Shown: positions 33,001 through 45,175 of the stretch, piece by piece
Layout of the letters: each line of letters begins with the position of its first letter
How positions within the stretch are numbered: position 1 is the stretch's first letter
Assembly (NCBI RefSeq): GCF_932526225.1
Contig: NC_064039.1
Span: 4,541,001-4,601,000, forward strand
Length of the DNA stretch: 60,000 bases
Source of the DNA: Nematostella vectensis
Taxonomy: Eukaryota; Cnidaria; Anthozoa; Actiniaria; Edwardsiidae
Direction of reading: 5' to 3'
The notes under the pieces: generated by a model
Seen by the model: the letters and a program-made list of their open reading frames with translations, nothing else
Told to the model about the DNA's origin: nothing
Databases searched by the model: none
Translations under genes and position numbers: made by a program

Positions 33001-36000
33001 TGACCAACGAAACTTTAATAATGTGGTAAACCCCCTATATATACGCGCAAGGCAAAAAAAAACATTTCATCACGGCAACTCGCTGGCGGCTGACTCCCAG
33101 GAAATATTTATTTCAATATCTCCCAAACTACCAACCAAACTCTTCAACGCATTGTAGGGGTTGAAAATAAACAAAGATTCAAATTCATGTTCGAAATTGA
33201 CGATTGAACTGACCAAGCTGGAAACTCAAACCAGTTTGCCTTCTCTCCCTGTAAAACCTTGATAGACAAAATCTAAAATCATGGGCCAATACAGGCGTCC
33301 CAGAGGACTATCAAAATAGACAGTCCAAATGTTATTTGCAAAGTTTTAAGTGCTTAATATACAGCTGATAAAGCTGCTAACTTTATGTCCGCATGGGGGG
33401 ACTCTCCAGACTCTCTCTTAACTGCTATCCCTTGCTATCTCTTAGGATATAAAATTCAACCAATTGCTATTCCTAACGGGGTGTTTAACGGGTTGTTTCC
33501 GATTCTACTTTCTCTTAGGGTTAAAAATTCTTTCTACCACACCCAATTTGCTATCCCATAGGTTTAAAATTAATTTTGCCGGCAATCACCCCCTCGGTAC
33601 ATCAAACAAGAAAATCATAGTGTCAAAGCCATTTAACTCGAATTGTGTGGTGAATTGAATAAATAGAAAAAAGGTCGTCACAGGTCGGTATTCCCAAAAC
33701 TAAAAGTACAAAGCTTTTCACACTTCCCAGGGCTATTAGAAAATCATAGTCTGAATCCCATCAACAAAACTCGAAGTGTGTGCGTGGTAATGCTTCAAAC
33801 ACCGCAGTGAAGTGAGCAGCTAATTCAGATTACTTGACCGATAGATAACATGAGCGCAGACAATAAAAAGGCAAACTCACAAATCGATTTTCCAAAAACT
33901 AAAGCAATAGCGCTACCAGACTTCTCTAAGCATTTAGAAAATCATTGTCTTTTAATTCCATCTACAAAACCCGAAGTGCGTGGTAAAGCATCAAACATGA
34001 TGCGTTGATGCGATACATGATATCTCTCGAATTTCACCAACATACCATGCGCGCACTAGAAAAAGACATATTCACAGGTCGATTTCCCCGAATCTGGAGT
34101 CATAAGCCTGCAGGGGTGATCAAAGGCTATCGGAAAACCATAGTCTTAATTCCCTCTATAGAATTCGGAGCGTGTGGTAGAGACGCGAACATGGGGTATT
34201 GATTTGTAACTTGAGCACCTTGTTCAACACCAAATAGATACCAACAGCGCAAAGTAAAAAAGGGATATTCACAGGTCGATTTCCCCAAATCTGGAATCTT
34301 GGGCCTGCAGGGGTGACCAAAGGCTAAGCCTGCAGGGGTGACCAAAGGCTATCGGGAAACCATAGTCTCAATGCCATCTATAGAATTCCGAGCGAGTGGT
34401 AGAGCCTTGACCATGGGGTATTGATGTGTAACTTAAGCACCTTGTTCTAAACATGATAAATACCAATAGCGCAAAGTAGAAAAGGCATATCCACTGGTCG
34501 ATTTCCCCAAATCTGGAATCTTGAGCCTGTAGGGGTGACTAAGGGCTATTAGAAAACTATAGTCTCAATGCCATCTATACAATTCGGAGCGTGTGGTAGA
34601 GACGCGAACATGGGGTATTGATGTGTAACTTGAGCATTTTGTTCTAAACCCCATAAATATCAATAGCGCAAAGTAAAAAAGGCATATTCACAGGTCGATT
34701 TCCCCAAATCTGGAGTCATAAGCCTGCAGGGGTGACCAAAGGCTATCGGGAAACCATAGTCTCAATGCCATCTATAGAATTCGGAGCGAGTGGTAGAGCC
34801 GCGAACATTGTCAATTGATGTGTAACTTGAGCATCTTGTTCTAAACCTCATAAATACCAATAGCACAAAGTAAAAAAGCAACCATTTACAAAATAAAAGA
34901 GGAATAAGGGCAGCCCCCCCCCCCCTCCCCTCCAGCCAGGATAAAAACTCTGAGATTTATTATTTGGCATCCTTATTATCACTAAGTATTTTATACAACA
35001 TTCTTCAACATTTCAGAAAGCTCTCAGATCTAGAATCTCTACATACATGAGGCATTTGAAAAAATGACTAGGAGATTTAGTTTACACTAAACAGCATCTC
35101 AGAAGCCCCAATGTTATTGAGTATATCCCTAGCTAACGTGACTTCTTTTGACATTTCCCATGCAGTTGAAGGATTTTTGGTTCCATACTACCGACCCATA
35201 GCAAAGCAAAGCTAAAGCATGCCATATCCATCTCTGTACTTCTTTGCTAATCTTTTCTTAAATCAAACAAATATTATTATTCTTTACATTATCAGGCCTA
35301 TCTTCGATGCCCAGAATTCATTTCTTGAATAAACATTTTGAGCATATTCTTAAAAGGCTTTGCTAAGACCACTTTCTTAGAGACATTTTCAAAACACCAT
35401 ACGATTATGTTTGTCTTAACATCATCAGACAAATGTAATCTGAGGAGCTTCATGTCCTTTGTCTCCATACATGTTGATGCACAGATATCTTGCATAGTTT
35501 TCGGAAGATTTTTTCATATGCATGCATGTTGTGCAGGTGTAACTATTCCTTTGTGGGAATACAAATATTCTATAAAGCATAGCATGCTCACATCTCCTAT
35601 TAGTGTCTTGAGAAAATAACAAATTCGCCAAAATAAAATAAAAACTTTTTTTGTAAACGTGGAGAGCTTGTTTTAAAACAAGGCACATTTCGGTCAAATT
35701 ATAAGGAATTTCAGAATTTAGAATTTAGAATTTAGCCTAATAAACCCTTTCTATCCTGCCATTAAGGGTGTTGGGACATTTCTCGTTACTTAGCGATTCG
35801 GTTGTTAGGTGCGTGCGCGATCATCAGGGAACTTCACACTTTTAGGCAAGAAAATCGAATGGCAGAAAAACAATTTTAGCTTTGAAAACAAACGCCCGAA
35901 ACTGGCGAGAAAAACGCAACAAAACAACAAATACTGTAAAACAAAAATAGGCGAGCATGATTTTTCACCTAGGATACCTACTTAGCGACCTGAAGTCCTG

Positions 36001-39000
36001 ATTTGGGCAAAAAAAGAGTTGTTTCAATGCATTTTTCACTGTTAAAAAGCGAGATAATAGTCAATATTTTGATAACAAAATTTGTTCACAGCATTTGCAT
36101 TTGTAACCAGGCTTTATCGCAATTCTCAATTGCGCATGCGTAGATAAATCTACTTCCGGTTTGCGTTTCCAACTCCATAATCAGAGTGGACTGATTGCGA
36201 TTTTTTAGGCAAAGAATATTCACTTAGTTGCCGTCTACAAAACTACCTATTGATTTTCTGATATTTTAAAAATTAAAGAAGTTATTTAGATAAGAATGGA
36301 AAATTAAAATTGTGTGAATTGTATTATTTGGAAGAATCGAAGACGCATATGTAACTTTATAGGTACCCTCCTGAATAATGTTATAAAGCTAATTTATCAT
36401 TGCAGATACTTTAACAGCTAAGATTATAGAATTTTTCTGTTGTGACATCGCCTGATACATCATCAAGAGATTAGAGATTAATAAACAATGATGCCATGTC
36501 TAATTTTATTTCATTTCACCAATGTTTTGCGTATTTATAACGTCTTGAAGTTTTCTTAGCAATGGCCCTTAGAGATATGTCCCAACACCCTTAAAGTCGC
36601 TAGGATGCAAGGCATGCACGCAGGGTGCTCTTGAAGCAGCAACAGTAAATTAATTGATTTGACTAAATGAACTTATCTGTTCTCCCATATTTTTTTCACA
36701 ATTGTTAAAAAAATATCAGGAGCAAAAAAATCTGAATCAGGGCATTGAATAGAGCTTTGTGGTTTTGTCCATAGGGGGAGCCTGAGTTTCTGCAAGACAA
36801 ACTTCTAGAAGGTGGACAGATGGGTGAAATGCGTAATGGCATCAACTATCGAGAGGTCAGAATCTTTGACAATCAGTATTCTGTAATTAAATTCTACTTT
36901 GTCACTCGCTGCTATTCGGAATACATGGAGGAAGTGTTAGAGGAACTGAAGGCCATTCAACCACATGTGGTGATTATGAACTCTTGCCTGTGGGATATTC
37001 ATCGTTATGGCCCATACGGGTCTGCTGACTATGCACAAAATCTCCACAGACTGATGGACGGAATGAACAGTTCTCTGCCCTCAGATGCCATATTTATATG
37101 GAATTCAGCATTGCCGCTGAGCTCCAAATGCAAGGGGGGTTTCCTTCTTCCCCTTTATGACACTATTCCATCTATAGAGATACTTGAGGCCAATTTTGTG
37201 GCCCGTGATATCATCCTTTCTAATTGTCGAATCTTTCTAGATCTTCATCTGTTTTTTAGCAACTATCTCGATTACAGGGCAGCTGATGGCGTCCACTGGA
37301 ACCATGTTGCACATCGAATAATCTCTAATTTGATTCTGTCGAAGATCAAATGGAGTATCCTTGTTGCTCGGAAAATGATAAGGTCTGGTTCCAGTGGGAT
37401 GCTGACTTTACCCTCTAGGCTAACTTCTCTTCCCAGGCACAATTCCTTTGGCTCGTACTCCGCACTTGAGGATAGATATGATGGCCCTTGCTTCACCTCG
37501 CCCGAGATTGATAACCGATACTTCCCAGATGATGGCTTGGTTGATTTTGATACCTATAGGAAGAGATTTCAATGCCTGAGCAGCAAAGTGCTGAGTCTAA
37601 ACTCTACTGAATCAAGTCCTGTGATCACTAAAACTAGCACTCCTGTTGTTTCCAGCACCACGAATAGGCTTGTAGGCTTAAAAGCGCCTGTTTATCACAG
37701 CTCACCTATAGAGTCGAATACGAATGCTACATTCGTAAAGACCGTGCCTTTAGCAAAGGAAGAGAACTTTGATGATCTTCCTATATCCGCTGTCTTTGAA
37801 TCCTCAGTAGATGCCAAGTCTAACAGTGATCTTGTTTCGATCAAAATGGAGGATATCTCATCATATGACAAAGACCTGGTGCACTCCAACGACACGTCCA
37901 CGAAGGAAGAACATCACATTCATGACCAGCATTACAGTAAGTGGTATGAAACGCATCAGTCTGCTGAGCTTCAAAAGGATGCAGAAAGAGTCAAAGAAAG
38001 CATTAAGGTAGAGCTATTAGATGACGACCTCCGCAATGAAATCAAGCGATGCAACAGTTTACGCAAGGAACTTGAACAATGTGACCAGTTGCGCATTACA
38101 GAAGAACAATCTATCGATTTACGCAAGGAGATTGAACATTGTGACAAGCTGCTCACTGCAAAAGAACAGTCTATCGATTTACGCAAGGAGATTGAGCGTT
38201 CAAGAAGCTTAAAGAGGGAAAGGGAAGATGTAAAGCAAGAACAGGACAGCCCACTGAAAAAGCGACTGGGGAATTGTTCTGTGACTCCTGTCAGCCAAGG
38301 TGTGTCTCCTAGGAGCATCGTGAGCAACGTGGATCGATCAAGGAGTGTTAGGCTCGAGACCAGACATGAACACTGCGACGAAAATGGAACTTCGCACTCA
38401 CAGAAGTGTAAGCAACAGGCTTCAATAGAAGATAGACGCTTAGCGCGGGACGGAAGAGGTGTGAAACGAAAGGCTGATAATAGTGAAGTCTACAATGAGC
38501 CTAACTCTAGAGAGAGGAAGAATGCGCGTGTGGACACGAACGATAGGAATTCTCATTATGAGAGGTCTGACTCTCACAGAGATCATAGAGGTGTGGACAC
38601 GAACGATAGGAATTCTCATTATGAGAGGTCTGACTCTCACAGAGATCATAGAGGTGTGGTCACGAACGATAGGTATTCGTATTACGGGAGGTCGGATTAT
38701 CAGAGAGATCACCGAGGTCTACGACGTTCGGATAGCTACCCAAAGGCTCAAAATAACAGAAATAGCACCCATGGGGGCAAAGGACGATTTGCTTCAGCCA
38801 AGGCTAAAACATCCGTCAAGCTTTCTTCAGTTGTCTCTAAGGTCTCCTCTGTGATCAGCAACATCCGAAGGCCAACCTCCAGGTCGCATAGGGGAGGGAA
38901 ATCTGCGAAGGCCTGCGATAAACTTGATCGTCGTGATAGACAATACAGTAGTGGTACCATAAATGCACAGTATATGTATTACGGCGGATTTCGTTATTAT

Positions 39001-39003
39001 TAG
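30092..39003 (+). CDS. PCED1/FAM113-like GDSL/SGNH esterase, three exons
   Basis: The exons are 30092-30164, 30545-30633 and 36775-39003 (stop TAG), all with AG/GT borders and consistent phase, giving 796 aa. The N-terminal 240 residues match the PC-esterase (FAM113/PCED1) fold. KLVVVIGDSIQR carries the nucleophile Ser24. GGQMGEMRNGINYREVR, FYFVTRCYSEYMEEVLEEL, NSCLWD (residues 123-128, oxyanion Asn), DLHLFF and DGVHWN (225-230, catalytic Asp and His) follow in order. The long tail (about 550 aa) is charged and likely disordered: a 22-residue SIDLRKEIE repeat, an arginine-rich stretch, three NDRNSHYERSDSHRDHRG-type repeats and a basic C-terminus ending YYGGFRYY. The substrate is unknown even in vertebrates. 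The start has a good context (AACATGG). Intron 2 is 6.1 kb and transposon-filled. Confidence 0.9.
30787..31554. mobile_element. Mutator-like element carrying a gene fragment
   Basis: Terminal inverted repeats of about 80 bases (CCCTGCTAGCAGAGGCCTCT at the left, its reverse complement at the right, continuing TTCGCTGGGCTG, GCGAGGAAAAGATACCTCTG and CCATGGGTCG). The 10-base direct repeat ATGAACCGCG is present at 30777-30786 and 31555-31564. TSD length and long TIRs fit the MULE superfamily. There is no transposase; the interior holds a broken zinc-finger coding fragment, as in Pack-MULEs. Located in PCED1 intron 2. Confidence 0.85.
30953..31395 (+). pseudogene. Captured Cys4 zinc-finger gene fragment, frameshifted
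   Basis: The frame starts MNQTPVSFPLRKKK and includes a CLVCG knuckle. Near an A/T run at about 31150-31165 the frame is lost, and coding-like sequence resumes in another frame with RRICKTCKRKIDSLVKREK and continues to a stop after SHCGLK. The paired C-x2-C motifs about 60 residues apart suggest a ZAD- or MYM-like zinc-binding N-terminal domain. A one-base indel separates the halves, so the fragment is not a functional gene as it stands. Confidence 0.55.
31893..32895. mobile_element. Putative TTAA-flanked DNA element
   Basis: The left end reads TTAAACACATTGACCCCTC and the right end GAGTCAATGGGTTAA, whose reverse complement is TTAACCCATTGACTC. The ends are thus short inverted repeats starting at TTAA, as in piggyBac/Kolobok-type elements. 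Frames at 32028-32447 and 32559-32777 (+) lie inside but match nothing I know; they could be remnants of an element protein. Confidence 0.55.
33660..34880. repeat. About 200 bp satellite array in PCED1 intron 2
   Basis: Six copies of a unit with CACAGGTCGATTTCCCCAAA, GCCTGCAGGGGTGACCAAAG, ACCATAGTCTCAATGCCATC and GAGCGTGTGGTAGAG. Copies start near 33680, 33885, 34077, 34276, 34497 and 34697. The first two are strongly diverged, the last four close. One unit has an internal 23 bp duplication (34305-34350). Confidence 0.85.
35762..36594. mobile_element. 0.8 kb TTAA-type MITE
   Basis: Terminal inverted repeat TTAAGGGTGTTGGGACAT at 35762 is matched exactly by ATGTCCCAACACCCTTAA ending at 36594. 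The TTAA at both outer edges is the expected target-site duplication of piggyBac/Kolobok-type transposons. The interior is A/T-rich with no ORF. Its right edge is 180 bases from PCED1 exon 3. Confidence 0.8.
38530..38722 (+). repeat. In-frame 63 bp tandem repeat in the PCED1 tail
   Basis: A 63-base unit (GTGGACACGAACGATAGG through CATAGAGGT) is repeated twice without a visible difference. A third copy with about 10 changes follows (GTGGTCACGAACGATAGGTA). It encodes 21-residue blocks NDRNSHYERSDSHRDHRG. The frame is kept through all copies. Confidence 0.9.
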
Positions 39004-40869
39004 CGTTTATGTGCTTCATACAAACGATAAGACACTTCGGCAGTTTCGGTGAAATGACACGTGACTTCTGCAATTCTTGACGGAATGATAGGAGACTTCT
39101 TTTGTGCTCGACGGAGGACCAAGTAACCTCTACTGTTCTTAGAGAATGGCATGCAACGAACGAGAAGTAGATTTTTTTTATTGACGGGATTGAAGAACGT
39201 GATAATCAAAGTCGCTTGTTATGTCAAGAATCGCGGAAATCACGACGGAAATTTAATTCTGAATGAAATAATACAAGACTGAGTTATATGACTGAAAATC
39301 TGGTCAACTGACTATACCGAGTGCCTGATTGTGCTGCAAATGACTATCATACAAAAGCAGATCGTACGTAACACAGTGAATCCATGCGTACTGTCATCGA
39401 ATCCAGGCTTAAGTCAACTCAACTCGGTTGATAACAAGGCCGATCAAGCGAAATCGAGCTCAGACCTTGCGGACCCTCTGGAAACAAGGTGAATCCGAGT
39501 TTGTCTAGGAGCTCGGGATGTTTTTATTGTTGACATTTTTTTAGCTGATAACGTAACATCTAGTGGTATTTCATTGGGATGATTGACTAGTTTGATAAAT
39601 ATCACACAGCTGAGACAGGACTCAAACCTTCTGTACTTATGGCATAAGACATGTTGCCACAAACAAATTGAACGCGCGTTGAAGTGGCTAGAGTTTTTCC
39701 GTTTGATTTATTATGTTGTTTTCTGTCCCAGCAGCAAAGAAATGATGAACTCTGAAAGTGTATTATGTAAGAGGCGACCATTTAACTTTAGGGTGGTTTT
39801 CAGGAATATATCTCCTGTAGCTTATTTACAAAGGGGAAAAACACGAGTATAAGGTTAATGAAACAAATGTAAAGTGCCACAAAAAATAATAATGGGGAAA
39901 ACTTCATGCATTTCTACCCCTCCCCCCTTTTTTACATATGCTAGCTATGGGTAAAAGAAAAAAAATACTCCAACCCTCCCACCCACGTCTTAAAAGTCAA
40001 GTGGTCCGCCTGTAGTGGAAAAGATCTTCAGGTATTCACTTTCTTAAATCGTGTTTAGTTCTAATGAGTTGTGTTTTTTATAGAACAAGTTGGTGTCAGT
40101 TAACGCATTTTAAAAATAAATAAAATGAATACTCTAAATCTTGTTGAGCATGCCTTATACTTAAACTTTTTACGGTTAAAATAGATTTTTTGGTAAAATG
40201 AATTTTTTTTCTAATCCCGATTACCACCTCGAAATGTTGGCAGAGATAATTAGAGATCGGAAAATTACAATTTCTCGCAAAAATAGCCCTTTTAGATCAC
40301 ACAAGCCAACTTCTGCGTTACATCTGGAGAGGATTTTAAGTTGAAATAGAGACTGGCTGGAAATTTGTCCTAGATGGAAGAAGGCGGTCGTCTAACGTGA
40401 CATTTATTTCGATCAATAATATTTGAACACATATTTCCATAAAGGTTGCATTCGAGAATCTCAATGTCGTGACTCGCAGTTGTTTATCGGTAACGTAAAA
40501 ATGGCTCTGAAAGCCATGTTTACTTTAACGGACACAACCGAGAATGGTACAGCTTTCTAGGTCTTGATTTGTTTTGTTTATGATTATTTGCTCGTTTATT
40601 TGATACCCACAAAGCACTGCAGGCTACGATAAATGGATTCTCGAAGTGCAGTCGTATTTGAAATAGGTAAGTGACATATTCTATTTCTACCCAATGTCCA
40701 TTCAATAAGTACACTTACTGGATATGGAGTCTTGATAAATTCCTTTTGCGTGATGTGTTTTTAATGGCGTCAAGGAGTAAATACTAGGTGCAGTCGCCAC
40801 AGAGCGGTTTACAATAATGTATGTTTCTTACGTCGGAACTTAAAGAAGTCTCCTTGTTAATGGGTTGTT
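39004..40869. other. PCED1 3' flank, no gene recognised
   Basis: A/T-rich sequence after the PCED1 stop, probably including its 3' UTR. AATAAATAAA at about 40115 is a candidate polyadenylation signal. Short frames here show no family features. An ATGGCTCTGAAAGCC start at about 40501 opens only 19 codons. Confidence 0.45.
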
Positions 40870-41830
40870 CCTCATCTACCGGAATTCGCAATGATGGGCG
40901 TTCAGTAGTACCTAGTGTTTTTTATTGTCTCGTCGTAAGGGCCTGAGTCGTCCTTATCTACCGGAATTCGCTAATGGTCGTTCAGTTGTACCAAGTGTCT
41001 TGGATTGTTTCGTCGTCGGGGCCAAAGTCTTCCCTCGTCTTCCCTCATCTACCGGAATTCGCAATGATGGTCGTTCAGTTGTACCAAGTGTCTTGGATTG
41101 TCTCCTCGTCGGTGCCAGAGTCTTTCCTCGTCTTCCCTCATCTACCGGAATTCGCAATGATGGTCGTTCAGTAGTACCCAGTGTCTTGGATTGCTTCGTC
41201 GTCGGGGCCAGAGTCTTCCCCCGTCTTCCCTCATCTACCGGGATTCGCAATGATGGTCGTTCAGTTGTACCAAGTGTCTTGGATTGTCTCGTCGTCGGTG
41301 CCAGAGTCTTTCCTCGTCTATCGGAATTCGCAATGATGGTCGTTCAGTAGTACCCAGTGTCTTGGATTGCTTCGCCGTCGGGGCCAGAGTCTTCCCTCAT
41401 CTATCGGAATTCGCAATGATGGTCGTTCAGTAGTACCCAGTGTCTTGGATTGCTTCGTCGTCGGGGCCAGAGTCTTCCCCCGTCTTCCCTTATCTACCGG
41501 GATTCGCAATGATGGTCGTTCAGTTGTACCCAGTGTCTTGGATTGCTTCGTCGTCGGGGCCAGAGTCTTCCCTCATCTATCGGAATTCGCAATGATGGTC
41601 GTTCAGCAGTACCCAGTGTCTTGGATTGCTTCGTCGTCGGGGCCAGAGTCTTCCCTCGTCTTCCTTCATCTACCGGAATTCGCAGTGATGGGCGTTCAGT
41701 AGTACAGAGTGTCTTGGATTGTTTCGTCGTCGGGGCCAGAGTCTTCCCTCATCTACCGGAATTCGCAATGATGGTCGTTCAGTTGTATAGAGTGTCTTGG
41801 ATTGTCTCGTCGGGGCCTGGCAGTGTTAGC
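40870..41830. repeat. 93/83 bp minisatellite
   Basis: About ten tandem units with ATTCGCAATGATGGTCGTTC, AGTGTCTTGGATTG and CGTCGTCGGGGCCAGAGTC. TCGTTCAG starts at 41071, 41164, 41257, 41340, 41423 and 41516, giving periods of 93 and 83. As 93 is a multiple of three, long frames open on both strands (for example 40925-41350 plus and 40954-41250 minus). I take them as passive. Confidence 0.9.
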
Positions 41831-41836
41831 AGCCAC

Positions 41837-42141
41837 CTGATGCACTTGTTCCTGTATCCTCCCTCTTCTAATGGTTCCATCTCATCGATACTCTTAGCAG
41901 ATCCCGCCGGCAAGCACCTTGAATGACCTCGCATTTCTCTGGGAGGCCTGTTCATGCCGTTGAATGGTGAACCAAGTTCGTTTCGGCGCGAAAACCATTT
42001 CAAGCGCACAGACTCCTCAGATGACGTTCGAGTTCGCCGATAAGTTGAGTCCACAGTGCGAGGAAGGCATGGCGAAAGAAGATCCCCCTTGTGGTTGCAT
42101 TGTTTTGTGCTGTATAGACCGTTGTACGGTTTTCGCGCCAT
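41837..42141 (-). CDS. Possible first coding exon of an unrecognised minus-strand gene
   Basis: On the minus strand an ATG in good context (GTCGATGGCGC, at 42141) opens a frame of 101 codons. The frame then reaches a plausible donor ATCAG|GTGGCT (exon end 41837). The peptide starts MARKPYNGLYSTKQCN and contains an RRTRTSSEES kinase-site-like stretch and LKWFSRRNELGSPFNG. It is basic and polar with no hydrophobic domain. No following exon is evident, and the minisatellite begins 7-15 bases into the would-be intron. It could be chance; I do not recognise the protein. Confidence 0.33.
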
Positions 42142-43825
42142 CGACGTTTGTTGCGCCGCAGGGCGCGCGGTTCTTAAAGAGTCGTGCGTTTTACCTCCAA
42201 TTTGTTGTAGCTTGGTATTTTCGCTTGTATTTTTCTTAGTGGTCATCAGTGAAAAATGCCTATTGGAGATTTCACGTGAGACGCTTTTCTCAAGATATGT
42301 TGTCTTTCTGGTGGAGTCCATAATGCAGTGTATGTCGTATCTCACTGTGGATTCAATCGTACAGTGCCCTTTCAAAACATTGACTAGGAACGCGTTAAAC
42401 ATACGTAGCAAGGAGGGGGGGTCTAAGGTGTATGCGATCCCATCTTTAGGACCAAATGATAGTAAACATTAAAAATATGTGTATAATATGGTGGTACCCG
42501 TAAATTTCGGGCTTATTTTAGTAAAATCGTTTTTGTAAGTCTTTTTGGCTTTCATTTCTAAGAAATTGATCGCGAATCGGAATTGGCCGCGTTCGACAAA
42601 GATGACAATTTTTGTTTAAATTCACATGCTGAAAACATGTACGACTGCTTCCAACCAGTCACAAAAAATATATCATAGAGGATGTATGTATACTGTTTGT
42701 TAGTGAGTATATTTAGGCCTATTTTCTCACCAATAGCTCCCGCTCCCTTCACTAGTAAATCAATTAGAAACACCAAAACATGTCCTTATCGGTTTCTTGG
42801 ATATTCAACCTTTATCCACTTTCAAGAGAAGGTAGAAGTGATATGTTTTCTGTCTCACTTCCAATAAAACAACTATTTTCAATTTAAATGTGAAGGGGTT
42901 GAGGCCATTCGATAAAGAAAAATCGATGTTTTACCTCCTGGTCGCTTCCTTATGCTCTTGTCAGCGAGTATATGGCATCTTTTGTCAGCGAATATATGTC
43001 ATCTTTGTCAGTGCAAAATCCACGATAAGGATGTTTTTTTTTACTAAATTGAGGGAAATCCGAACCAAACTAAATTGGTATAAGACAAGATAGCCGCAAT
43101 GAATTGTGATGTTGATGTATAAAATAAGAGTTGATTGATGAAGATTCTCGGCTTGCTGCATTGGTTGGTTTATGATCTATAAACACGCATATAACATCGC
43201 CGTATACAAAGACTAGTGCAGAGTGTGGTGTTAGGTGGAAGATTTTAATAGGATGTTATAGTTAAATATTCTTGTGTTGTCAAGGGAAAGAACAAAGGGC
43301 TACATTTACTGTTTCGGTCGGCGACCCCAGCTGCACTAAAGAATCCGGAGGTGGAGAAATGATAATAATGTATTTTACAATAACGAAATCATGTTTTAGG
43401 GAAATTGAAGTTACATAGTAGGGTTTTTGCGGATACGGCATGAAGAACGCCTTTTAAAATATCAAACGTTTCCGAAAATAGAAAGATATATTAACTTTTT
43501 TATCAGATTTTCCAAAATCTTATTTCAATCTCCACACGAAACTTTTTCATTGTATTTAGAGTTGTGGATATTCATCACCACCCCCGCAAGCGGAAATACA
43601 GGCCAACTACTACGGAACTCTTCGCACAAGAATGGAGTGATTTTTCAGAGAATTTCAGTGTCGCGTGACAAGGCTCGGCGGGGCATTGCAAAAACACGAG
43701 ATCGCAACGAAAGCAGTTATTCATTGAAATTCGCCTCTATTTAGCCTGCGTTTTTCAGATTGATAACTAACGTTAACATAATTCCACACTTTTTTTCCAC
43801 ATTTTTGCCTGGCCAACAGGCTGAC
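42142..43825. other. Intergenic, nothing recognised
   Basis: A/T-rich sequence with only short frames. No repeat structure, RNA gene or exon could be supported. Confidence 0.4.
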
Positions 43826-44543
43826 TACTGTAAATGACCTAATAAACGCCCCTTATCTAAAGAACGCCTCTGATTTAATGAACGCCCCCCCTAAGCTTAC
43901 AAGTTTGTAATGAACCCCCCTCTCTATTAAACGCCCCTGCTCCCTTCTCTGCCAGCTTAAAAACAAGCGACATAGGAAATCCGGAAATATAAATGGTAAT
44001 TTAATTGCCTTCTTGCTTAATCAACAATGGTAAGCGAGTAGCGTCTTGTTCAATGCCAAGTTCAAAATGAGAGTACCGCTTTCTAACGTTCCTGATCTCA
44101 TTGCTTAGGATGTCAGCAATTTTGTTTTGTCCTCGCAGTGTAGCATCCAGGAATAACAAGGTCTACTTTTTGTTTCCGTTTACCGCATGCGCTTGCTACG
44201 CAGGCTATAAAGTGATACTGGCTGAGACTAGAACCCCACTGCACTTGGGCAAGGCCGCTACGGCCAGCATGAGGCAAATGAGGCACTCGCCTCATTGTGT
44301 TTCACAATTGAAAAGTATATGATAAAAAACCTGCTTTTGTTGGATTTATCATCCAGTGGCTAACTTTGCCTCAATAAAATTTTGATTCTGGTTACAGGCC
44401 TGTTCGATTTGTTATATTTTCATGGTTTGTATAGAACGCCCCTTTCTAATAAACGCCTCCTACCTAATGAACGCCCCCCACCCCCTCCTCGAACCATCGA
44501 AATTTAATAAACGCCCCGGGCGTTTTTTAGGTCATTTGCGGTA
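43826..44543. mobile_element. TA-flanked TIR element with repeated sub-terminal motif
   Basis: The left end TACTGTAAATGACCTAATAA is inverted at the right (reverse complement TACCGCAAATGACCTAAAAA). Both ends are lined with variants of TAATAAACGCCCC (near 43842, 43870, 43925, 44450, 44465, 44507). Flanking TA fits a Tc1/mariner-type MITE. No transposase. Confidence 0.7.
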
Positions 44544-45017
44544 TTGGTGAATTGGCAGTAACACGAAAGGGAAAGTGACTGGTTTCTACCAGATTATTTC
44601 ATCTGAAATCTCGCTGTGCATTTTAGCCAAGGATCGCTTGTACTTTTTTTTCTAGAGATGTTGGCTTGCTTGCATACTTTTTTTTTTTTTTTAGTCCAGG
44701 ACCCGGCCTTGAATTACCGTGTTTTTATACATAGTTTATTTATCAAATTCAATGGAAAATATCATTATAGCTACTAAAATATGGTGGAAATAAATGCTGT
44801 TCATACTGATATTTTGCTAGAGGGATAAATTGGCGCTGACAGAGACTCGTTAGAAAAAAACAATCCCAACCAAAATCAAGCAATTTTTAATTCTATGCAT
44901 CTCTAACTTTGGATGTTTACTTTCAAGATTCCGTGCAACCACGGATTTTCTAAGCAGTCTTGTACCCATGCCATTATCTGTTGGTTTTGTGAAAGGACAA
45001 AGAACTAAGGCTCTCGG

Positions 45018-45175
45018 CTACAGGTTTTCCAGCTCTCGTAAGTACGACTCTACAAGTCCCAGAATCCTCCAGTCGTCAGTTGCTATGGCTGCGGTAGCCT
45101 TTTGGTTTCTTATGGTGAACTTCATCAGTAAGTGCTGGCGAGGGGGGAGGAAGATACCAATCTTTATCTCTTCAT
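45018..45175 (-). CDS. AP5B1: AP5B1 terminal exon, 5.9 kb from the rest of the gene
   Basis: The acceptor TTTCCAG leads into 52 codons ending at a TAG. The peptide IGIFLPPRQHLLMKF then ATDDWRILGLVESYLRELENL matches the end of AP5B1 proteins (an LPP block, then TDDW, then a YLR-L tail). The exon starts with two bases that complete a Gly/Asp-type codon from the exon at 51072-51135, so phase supports the join. The intervening intron carries a LINE and a solo LTR. Confidence 0.85.

Noticed and set aside
40925-41350. 141-codon plus-strand frame with 31-residue repeats
   Set aside because: It follows from a 93 bp tandem repeat being a multiple of three; the opposite strand is equally open and the frame breaks where 83 bp units occur.
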